Source: Paramecium tetraurelia (Eukaryota > Ciliophora > Oligohymenophorea > Peniculida > Parameciidae). Taken from it: 64,000 bases of DNA. Both the position numbers and the translations under genes were made by a program. How positions within the stretch are numbered: the stretch's first letter is position 1; the number at the start of each line of letters is the position of its first letter. The notes beneath the pieces were generated by a model, which saw only the letters and a program-made list of their open reading frames with translations, was not told where the DNA came from and searched no databases. Where the stretch lies: positions 4,715 through 68,714 of the forward strand of contig NW_001799599.1 in assembly GCF_000165425.1 (NCBI RefSeq), given 5' to 3'. This document shows, in pieces, positions 54,258 to 64,000 of the stretch.

Positions 54258-55944
54258 TCACAATTTTAGTATTCCCATTGTGAAATTATAATTTTATTGA
54301 GTCTGAATTTAGGATATGTTGTATCTAGAATTTTATAATAATTGTACTTTAATTTTTGATTATGCAATATATCCTTCATAGCATTACCCTAATTTGGTAT
54401 TTTTTAAGGCAAAATTGCCATGTTCATTGTTAAGTTTCTATTTCTAGTTTTTTTCTCGAATTGCATTACACACTTATTTAGAATATGTATAAAATTTCTA
54501 TAATTTCTGAGGTAACTCACATAATTAATACTATTTGGCCTTCTAACCCTTTTTTTATACAACGATCTAATAAATATATTAAAATAAACAAATTACTTCT
54601 TATCCATTTTTTTAGATAATAAAATTCAAATCTTTATTACTGACATCCATTTCGAATCGACCATCCTCATGAATTTGTAATAATCCATTTTTTGTTTACA
54701 ATTTACAGGATTTTAAATCGCCTAACTTTATTGGAGATTCATTGAAAATACACAAAGTTGACGAATTCTATTTATTAATTTTAACACTATTCTCTCTAAT
54801 GTTCTCTTTATTGATATTTTCTTTATTGATGTTTTCTTTATTATGATGATTGCAACTTGTATTATTAGAGTGCGATTCCTATGGTAAAAAGAATCTAGGC
54901 ACATTATCAAGATGATAATTTTGTTTAAGTGCAATCTTTCCATTGGTTGTCATTCCAAAAAGCAACTTCTTTCCACCCAATAATTGCTGTTTCTATACGA
55001 ACTGTGCTACTACTTATTATTTATCCAATCCAATCATAGAACAAGTGGATCTGTGCTATTATTTAACAAATGGACTCAAATCCAAAAGTTACTTGATCTA
55101 AGAGCTGGATTGATTTCTGCTTTGAATTCTTGGAGGGATAGGATCTACAAAAAAGGGATGTTTTATTATTTTTTCAATAGAATATCTTTAATCAGCATCT
55201 AGATTCAACAAGTTCATTATTAAGTCCTTAAAGGTTTCAGTAGAATTTGCAGGTAATTCAAAATCGCCTTATTTAACTTTTCTCAAAACATCTCCCAAGG
55301 CTGCATTCTTTTCTTCAAATGGTCCTCGACCAGTTGCCATTGCAAATAGACAACAACCCATACTCCACAAATCAACCTTTTTCCCATATGGTTATTAATT
55401 TAAGATTTCCGGACTGATATAATTTGGAGTACCACAAAGGGTGTTTCTTTCTTCTTCGTCATCTGTCAATTTCACAGCCAATCCAAAATCAGCAATTTTC
55501 AGAATATCATTCTAGATTAGAATATTTCCTAATTTAATATCTCTATGAATGATATTGTGAGAATGCAAATACTGCAGACCTTCTGCCAATTGTTTACCAT
55601 AAAAACGTATTTGTTATTCATTAAATTACCCTTTCTTAATTAATTAATAAATGTCTTAATCACATAATTCCATTATGAGATAACTGTTGTCGGCATCCTC
55701 AAAAACATCTATCAAATTAACAATGTTTTTATGATGCAATTCAGAATGAATTACTACTTCATTCTATATTTTGTGTGAGTTCGAAGATGTTTTCTAAATG
55801 ATCTTAGCAGCCATTTCCACTTTGGTTAGTCGGTTCACAATCTTGCACACAAAACTACCAGCCCCTCTACCTATTGGGTTCTTTATTTGGTAATTCTCAC
55901 CTAATAGTAATATAAGCACTTACTGCCAAAGAATCGGATTTCAT
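54258..55944 (-). CDS. PLK4: Polo-like kinase 4 (PLK4/SAK)-like protein kinase
   Basis: The kinase domain has [18 protein letters not shown], an [14 protein letters not shown] segment typical of PLK4, [11 protein letters not shown] (KLGN, as in PLKs), [10 protein letters not shown] and the PLK4-like activation segment [15 protein letters not shown] Gln/Asn linker is followed by a C-terminal domain matching the PLK4 cryptic polo box: [18 protein letters not shown], then FIIQKNGQEIVVQ, then [25 protein letters not shown]4 is the master kinase of centriole/basal-body duplication in animals. Introns are at 54567-54596 and 55901-55923. The first codons (MKSDSLA) do not join the kinase frame with the second intron as drawn; the kinase frame implies RFFGSENYQIKN there. 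The exact start is therefore uncertain: a missed exon or a one-base error. Confidence 0.85.
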
Positions 55945-56265
55945 TATTAACAACTATATTTTTAACAGATTTTAATATTAATTAACTAGAATAATTATAA
56001 AACTAATTCATATATTAATAATAAATTTTGTTATTATGCAATTAACCTTATTATTATCTTTTTTACAATACTCTTTTTCTAAATTCCATAACTGTATCTG
56101 TACAAATGGTGTCCAAATTCCAAAGCATCAAATAACAATTGAATTAGGTCACTTTAAAGTCAGTTTGAATATGCGTATAATTAATTTCTTTGTTTTTTAT
56201 GATAATTAAGTTTATTTTACAAATAACAATATATTCGTTAACTGAGTATTATTATAATTAATAAG
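55945..56265. other. Divergent AT-rich spacer
   Basis: About 320 bp between PLK4 and the plus-strand gene. It probably carries both promoters and possibly a first exon of PLK4. Nothing recognisable. Confidence 0.4.
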
Positions 56266-57018
56266 ATGAATCATATCCCTATTTATTAACGTGCCCAACA
56301 TTTGATGAAGGAAAAACAAGAGAAAATTGCAGAGTATAAACGATAGAAAGAGTTGAATGAAGAATAGGAATGCAGCAAATATTCATTTCGACCAAATATC
56401 AATAAGGATAGAGATCATCGTACAGTTGATCAATTTCTAGAAGAAGTTGACTATTGGATTGAGAGAAAGAATGAACAAATCCATTAAATGCAATAAGAAA
56501 AGAAGCAGGAAGAATCGAAAGGCTTGACATTCAAACCAAAAATTAATAAGAAATCACAACGAATTATTTCTGATTAGAATTCCTCATTACTTCAAAGATG
56601 CCAAAAGAGTCAAATTCATAAATAAATTAAAGGACAGCATCATTTGATTGAGGAATTGAAAAAGACACCCTTCTGTCCCTAAATCAATTCAAATTCCATT
56701 AAATTAGCATGTCAAAGCAAAACACCTGAGCGCTCCATCTCCCCAAATTTGAAATAACAGTACACACCTCGAATCATAGGGAAATCGACCTCAAGAACAC
56801 CGTAAAGAACCGAATAACGAATTTCTACATAGACAACTACGCCACTTCGATAGAACTAAAATGTATCATATCATAAGCCAACAAAATCAATGGCAAGTAC
56901 AACAGTCAATTCTAACAATAATAGTAAGAAAGCAGTATTGCCATTATAAAATGTGACAAATCATATGAAATTTATAGTAGATTTAGTTAATAAGACTCCT
57001 CCTAAAGCTTTATTTTGA
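56266..57018 (+). CDS. Basic protein with 'TFKPKIN'-type motif, 250 aa
   Basis: Intron-less, 251 codons. The N-terminal third is charged helix (MKEKQEKIAEYKRQKE). There are two copies of a short motif, YSFRPNINKD and LTFKPKINKK, spaced by about 60 residues. Such F-x-P-x-I/L-N motifs recur in many ciliate and protist cytoskeletal proteins. The C-terminal half is Ser/Thr/Pro/Arg-rich and disordered (SKTPERSISPN, SKSTSRTPQRTEQR), with many SP/TP sites that could be CDK or MAPK targets. Function unknown; a microtubule-linked role is inference from composition. Confidence 0.82.
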
Positions 57019-57072
57019 TATATCAATTATGTTTTTATATATAGATTATATAAAAGTTAATTCAAAGATTTA

Positions 57073-58050
57073 TCATTTTGAAAATTTATATATCATAAAT
57101 CCTACTTTATTTGGATTATCATAATCCCATCCAACCATGATTCCCGAATAAAAGTATAGATTTTCAAAGGTATAATCAACATCGTCAAGGTGATTGGACT
57201 CATAAATTTGAATTCTGGGAAAACAATTAACATAAACGACTTTTTTCTGTTTTGGACAAACACTTCTATAGATATTGAGTATAGAGATATTTTCGTCAAT
57301 AAGAATATTGTGGAATTGATATTCTATGCTAATATTCCTAATGATATGTAATTTGGTTGGAGAAAGTAAATGGATGCACGTCTGCTATTGTCCAATAATA
57401 ATCTTATTCTTAAAATTAAGTAATTCATCGTAACTATTTTTTGGGAACATTTCTTTTAATAATTTTATTCCCTAATCTATCCATCTCCAAATTTATATTG
57501 ACTTTTTTTCTTTATTTGAAACTAGAAATCTAAATGAGCTCAGGGGTGTAAAATTCTCCTATTGAAATTAAAGCTCTATTTTTTATATAAGTGCGCCATT
57601 TACTAAACTGTGAATTTAGATCAGTCTCTCTACAATAATAAACACCAAAGCTGAGTGAATCATTAATTTATCTATTACTTAGTGTCCAGGCAAACTAACC
57701 GTAAAGCTTTCCTTTTATTTTTCTAATTGGACGATTGTCATTTCACAATTGCAATTAAAACTTACAAAATATTTGGAACACTCAGAAAAACCGCACATGA
57801 ATTAGGATATAGGAGAACATAATATTATTTGATATGTTTTAACGCACTTTCTTTCCTCCAAACTCCAAATTTGATAATAGTAATGGTAATTTTGTTTCGA
57901 TACATTCTCGTAACATCCCCTAACACTAATTGCAACAAATCTTTAATCCTTTGATACTAGACACCTTTTTACAAAAGCCTTATTGAAATTGAACTATTCC
58001 AATTAAAAATGGTATTTTTCAACCAAGCATTAATATCTTTAATCCTGCAT
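57073..58050 (-). CDS. WD40-like beta-propeller protein, 325 aa
   Basis: Intron-less, 326 codons from MQDQRYQCL. The sequence has repeated blade-like units of about 40 residues: FVKRCLVSKDQRFVAISV..., YQIWSLEERKCVKTYQ, then SECSKYFVSFNCNCEMTIVQL, KLMIHSALVFIIVERL and others. The IWSLEERKCVKTY unit is the best WD repeat; others are degenerate. The C-terminal third (YFYSGIMVGWDYDNPNKVG) looks beta-rich. No other domain. Substrate or partner unknown. Confidence 0.75.
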
Positions 58051-58574
58051 TTCAATTTTATATCAAAGAAATTATAATAATATATATTAATATATATAGT
58101 ATTTTATATTTTTAAAAACAAACTTATTGGTCAGCTTATTTGCAATTATTAATTTAATTCAAATTTTGATAATCAAATAATTATGAAATTGGGGTCTATT
58201 ATTATTTAAAGGATTAAATTTTAATATACGAAATCTTAGAATCGCAATAATGAATCTAAAAAGTAATAGATTAACATTTTAATGTATCTTATTCCACTGC
58301 AATACCTTGAGAATGATGAACCTATCTTTTTGAGTAAAACTTAATGTTATAAAAACTAAGATTTCTTTATGAATTTGTTTATCATTGAAATAAATATAAG
58401 GCAACTCTATCTTTGTAATCGACAATAGATAAAACCAAAACAACAAAATTTTCATCTATATTTTTCGAAGAAACAAAGTTGCTTGTTGTTTTGTGTTAAA
58501 CTAAAATTTATCAAATAGATTAAGCAAATATCAGTATATTAATAGATTGACATATTATAATTCTTTGTTACTAA
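58051..58574. other. AT-rich spacer
   Basis: Between two minus-strand genes. No coding frame or RNA gene seen. Confidence 0.5.
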
Positions 58575-59286
58575 TCACACATATGGAAATATCATTGGAG
58601 AAAAGGAAGGAGTTTAGGGTCCTCCTATGTCTTTTAATTACAGGATTATATTAGATGCTATTTCAAATTGGAAGCCTTTGAATATTTCGAACATTGATGT
58701 GAAATACACTACCAGTTTTGTTTCCTATTCTCTTTCTAGATTGAACTTCTTTTGCTCATCGCAAATCTTTTTTATGTTTTTGCAGATGTAAGTCTATATA
58801 ATTGAATGAATTCTAATTTGTTTTAGTATAGAATTTTATTGAATTTATAAGGTTTCTAATTCTTCTTTTAACTGTTTCATTTCTTCCCTCATAATAGCAA
58901 TCGAATCCTTTTCTTTGTCTAGATGGGCTATGCTGCGTGTTCTCTGCCTTTCTACCTTGTAGAGAGAGGATCTTTAAAATTAATAAGTATGGAATACATA
59001 TTTCCCTAGATAAACCATTTATGTGAAAACATTTTTTAATTAATTTTTAAACTCCTCATCTTAAACCCATAGGAATTTAGTTATCGATAGAGTGACTTTA
59101 TTTGTGTTGAATAAAAATATTCTGGCATAATTGACTTCTAAAATTCTTCAGGATCAACAATTATAAAAGCCCTTCCATTATCTGTCCATCTAATACAATC
59201 AAATTTTTCTGACTATGTGTTAGGTTAATTAAGGTTACCTGTAAAATTTCATACAAATTTTTTATTAATATTTTAGGTTTCCCCAT
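58575..59286 (-). CDS. Heat-shock-factor (HSF)-type transcription factor
   Basis: Protein of 219 aa. An HSF DNA-binding domain occupies residues 8 to about 95: ILIKNLYEIL, FDCIRWTDNGRAFIIVDPEEF, SIMPEYFYS, IKSLYRQLNSYGFKMRSL and FSHKWFIQGN. The helix IKSLYRQLNSYGFKM matches the HSF recognition helix (family 'FSSFVRQLNTYGFRKV'). It is followed by a heptad-rich oligomerisation region (AHLDKEKDSIAIMREEMKQLKEELETL) and a short tail ending FPYV. Introns are at 58972-58997 and 59213-59238; spliced length 220 codons. The protein is shorter than animal HSFs and has no obvious long activation domain. Whether it responds to heat is unknown. Confidence 0.9.
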
Positions 59287-59728
59287 TCGATTTAATTGAA
59301 ATAATGTGCTTTAAAAAATTAATTAATATAATGAGAGGAATCAAGATTTTAAGAATATTATTAATTCTAATCATTATTTATTAAATATTAAATTATATGT
59401 TTAGCATTAAAGTAGAATATAAATTTAATAGCTCAAATCTCAATATAATGTTCATCTCGCCATATTTGATAGTTGTATTCTTTTTGTTTTTATTGGAACT
59501 TTGCAGATAAAATTGATTTATTCATTTTATGCAAACCGTAACACGGAATGTAAGGAAAGAGAGACGATCGATTTTATGCATTTAGAGTCTATTGTACAAG
59601 TTAAGATAGGGGAAACGCAAATTAAATGCATATGACAGAATGGCAAATTAAAAATCGAGATGTATGGAATATGTATGATTAATCGAGAATAGAGATTTAT
59701 ATAAGTGGGAATGGTGGAATTCAATGAT
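59287..59728. other. AT-rich spacer upstream of a tRNA gene
   Basis: No coding frame recognised. The last 150 bp before the tRNA are purine-rich. Confidence 0.45.
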
Positions 59729-59801
59729 GCCGGTTTAGCTCAGTGGTTAGAGCATTTGCCTCGTAAGCAAAGGGTCGGGTGTTCAATTCCCCCAACTGGC
59801 T
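59729..59801 (+). tRNA. tRNA-Thr, anticodon CGU (reads ACG)
   Basis: A 73-nt cloverleaf. The acceptor stem GCCGGTT pairs with AACTGGC (one G-U). The D stem is GCTC/GAGC. The anticodon stem TTTGC/GCAAA encloses loop CTCGTAA with anticodon CGT at 59762-59764. The variable loop has five bases. The T loop is TTCAATT with a stem GGGTG/CCCCC that has one mismatch. The discriminator base is T. No intron. It is an isolated gene on the plus strand with its own poly-T terminator. Confidence 0.93.
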
Positions 59802-59802
59802 A

Positions 59803-59810
59803 TTTTTTTT
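59803..59810 (+). terminator. Poly-T RNA polymerase III terminator of tRNA-Thr
   Basis: Eight consecutive T one base after the tRNA 3' end. Confidence 0.85.
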
Positions 59811-59887
59811 AATGTGTATGAAATTAGAGGGGGTAAAGAGGAAGAAAGAATGGCAACTTGTTAATCTCATAAAATATATTATTAAAT

Positions 59888-61642
<1,755 letters not shown>

Positions 61643-62869
61643 TTGTTTATTTCAAAAAGTTATTTATCATAATTTCATCTGCTAAGTATTAATTATCATA
61701 TATTTTAATGATTATCATATCTTTTCTAAAAAATATTATATTATCTTTACCATTACTAGCCTTTAATTACATCCATTATTGAGTAGACAATACATACCAT
61801 CCACTATTCAAAAATTGAATATAAATCTGCCATCAATTAGCCTATTTATATTGAATCGGTTAATGGTTTGACATTATTTAGGTTAAATCTAATAATTGAA
61901 TCTCAAATAATAACAATTGCACGAATAAGGAGTTCTATCTTGTACGTAGGATGAATGTTTTCAAATAAATTATGCACTACTTGGTTTATATTTATACACA
62001 ATAATTGATATTATGGAAAATCTGATTACTGAAACAACTAATATTATATTTTCCTATATTTATATCCAGGTTACAGTTTAATTGAATTTAACGGTTGTTT
62101 TAAATTGTATTCTAACTTCAGTTTAAGGATTCCATATATCTTATGCTTTACATTCTCTAAAAGTAATTTCGCCTAATATTTTCGTTTTATTAAGTTTACT
62201 TTTGATAAAATTGATTTGGACTTATGGTGCAAATTAAATTAATGTTTTGATCTTCTCTTATTAATAAATCTAATTTCATAATTCAGATTGAATTTAGAAT
62301 AAGTTTAAAGTAATTTTAATCGAAATTAATAGCACCTATTTTGAAGTTCTTTTATAAAAACATTATTATAATTTTTTATTTATAAATAAAATTTTAAGTT
62401 ATATTTGAAGGTTTTTAAATTTTTAGTAACTTTTAGTAAGTTCTAATATTTTTTTGGAAGATTGTGAATAAAATAAATAAAATGGAAATTTTAATTAAAT
62501 ATGTTACAAAAGAACCAAATAACTTATAAATATTAGTTAGGAACAAAATTAAAAAATTATTGGAATATTTGATTTATTAAAATTAATTTATTGTTATCTT
62601 CCTTATTTTTTAGGTAGGTTATTTCTAATTTGAGGTGTAAATTTAGCAGTCCTTTAATATTGTTCACTCAATGAAGTTGTAATAGGGTTACTCGTTATCA
62701 AAATCAAAATTATTTAAGTGAACATGCACTGAAACTAACGATGTAATATAAAATCAAAATTACCTCGTTTTTAAATTATGTCTTTCGTATCGCTAAAGTA
62801 CATTTAGTAGGCGATTAATAAAGAGTCTTAATTTATTTGAATGATATATATATATAATTATTATTATTA
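61643..62869. other. AT-rich spacer, about 1.2 kb
   Basis: No coding-like frame on either strand. It lies between the AGC kinase and the last gene. A (TA)n-like tract precedes the next ATG at 62845-62855. Confidence 0.5.
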
Positions 62870-64000
62870 ATGAATAAATATACATTAGCTTTTAAGGATG
62901 CATAAATTGAACAAAAATATTAAAGATAACTATTAAAGGTTAGAAGGTGGACTACATTTTGCGTTGTGACTCTTGGACTTTCCATCATATTCATAATAAA
63001 ATGTGTTTAAGCAGGAATGGAAGGAAATAATTACTCATTACTTAGTAGTTCTATTTTGCTCAGCTACTTCTTCATTTAATTGATATTCGTCAGATTCTAT
63101 CCATAATATATCCGATTGGCCTTAGTTTTGGTAAACCACATAATGAATATATATTTGTTTGCACAAGAGGCCAAAAAAGACCCTTAGATGGCTATGTTGC
63201 AGGGAGTTAATCAAATGGGGGCAACCTACTTGTTGGTCCTCATAGGGGAATATCTTGACGGCATAATCACTTTGGTGAATTTAAGTATATTTAGAATAGC
63301 TTGGGCAATAGTGTACAGTACTTAGATTCAAGTGTCGGCCATAGTATCAACAATTTTGCTAATATTCTACATCAACTATTTTAATTACTAATTTCACAAA
63401 GGAATGAGGTCTTAGTTTTTATTATCATTTGTTGATTCCAGTTTTGAAGAATTGTTAAAGAAGCTCTCCATTGAGTTTCCATACATGATAGTCTAATTTT
63501 AGGAAGATAGCTTAAGTTGTCAAATGTCTTCTTCCAATAAATGTGAGTCCTTATTTTTGAATTCTTAAGAGTCTAATGATTTCATGAACAATAGTTATGT
63601 TGATAGTGTTCCTCTGAAGAGTTACTTGTTTTAGTTAATTTTCAATTACAATTAAGATCATTCAGCTAATAGTAGTAGTGAGTTTATAATCAGATATTAA
63701 AAAAAGTCATTTTTGGTTACATCAACATTATTTTAAACTAATTCATTAAAAGCTCTATTAACATTCAAAGAATTTAATAAAGTGAACATATTATAGAAGC
63801 ATCTGTTATTAAACAGAAATCTATAATTGATGAATCTTATAATTAGATTAGCAAAGAAATTGAAATACTATGCGAAATCAAATTACTAATATTTGAAAAT
63901 ACAGAGGAAAGCCCTTATCCTAATATTGAATGAAAATATCAACCTTTACGAGAATTATAAGGAGATCTAAGTTCTAGGTCTAATTAGGAAATTGTTAAGT
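62870..64000 (+). CDS. Multi-membrane-segment protein, third family member, cut by window end
   Basis: Open for 377 codons to the last base. Start MNKYTLAFKDAQIEQKY. The first roughly 180 residues contain about six hydrophobic segments (FCVVTLGLSIIFIIK, SSILLSYFFIQLIFV, LALVLVNHIMNIYLF, ATYLLVLIGEYLDG, VSAIVSTILLIFYIN). A hydrophilic cytosolic region follows with a segment (FPYMIVQFQEDSL ... VPLKSYLFQLIF) that lines up with the QNPFLMF...APSENLRSFL block of the two genes at 29-32.6 kb. This is probably the same family. The remainder, including any histidine-kinase-like tail, is beyond the window. Confidence 0.8.

Overview
The window reads as somatic (macronuclear) DNA of a ciliate of the genus Paramecium. 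It is very AT-rich. Long, conserved protein families read through only if TAA and TAG are glutamine and TGA is the sole stop. Genes are interrupted by tiny introns of about 17-33 nt that start GT(A) and usually end TAG. Neighbouring genes are often only 13-60 bp apart. Under the standard code almost every gene falls into fragments. Species is not determinable from this alone; the aurelia complex or a close relative is likely.

Layout. 1-4.7 kb: quiet AT-rich DNA around a three-repeat MYB gene. 4.7-13.2 kb: a large ABCC/MRP transporter, a pterin carbinolamine dehydratase, an unknown coiled-coil protein and a Rab-like GTPase. 13.3-17.5 kb: a PH-CAMK kinase, a bZIP factor and a SHAQKYF-type MYB, all on the minus strand. 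17.9-23.6 kb: a decaying gene, a choline/ethanolamine kinase, an unknown basic protein, a diacylglycerol kinase and a small protein. 24.9-27.2 kb: an OSCA/TMEM63-like channel gene that runs into a 527-base N gap. 27.4-32.6 kb: a decayed gene, then two tandem copies of a multi-membrane-segment protein with a histidine-kinase-like tail. 32.7-36.3 kb: a CAMK-like kinase and a protein with two cyclic-nucleotide-binding domains. 36.5-44.4 kb: AMP deaminase, SF-assemblin, an RCK/MAK-type kinase, NUDCD2, an AGPAT acyltransferase, an EF-hand protein and an unknown protein. 45.3-53.7 kb: a pseudogene fragment, a 1002-aa coiled-coil protein, a Q-rich coiled-coil protein, a RING/IBR-like protein and a SANT protein. 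54.3-64 kb: a PLK4-like kinase, an 'FKPKIN' protein, a WD40-like protein, an HSF-type factor, tRNA-Thr(CGU), a PH-AGC kinase and a third member of the membrane family cut by the window end.

There is no operon logic, but themes recur. They are cilia and basal bodies (PLK4, SF-assemblin, RCK/MAK kinase, the EF-hand protein), lipid metabolism and signalling (choline kinase, DAG kinase, AGPAT), protein kinases (six including PLK4), and five DNA-binding transcription-factor types (3R-MYB, bZIP, SHAQKYF-MYB, SANT, HSF). Gene models were built by hand from the translated frames; for nearly all, coding length after intron removal is an exact multiple of three. Four genes each keep exactly one surplus base, and a fifth (PLK4) is unresolved at its 5' end.
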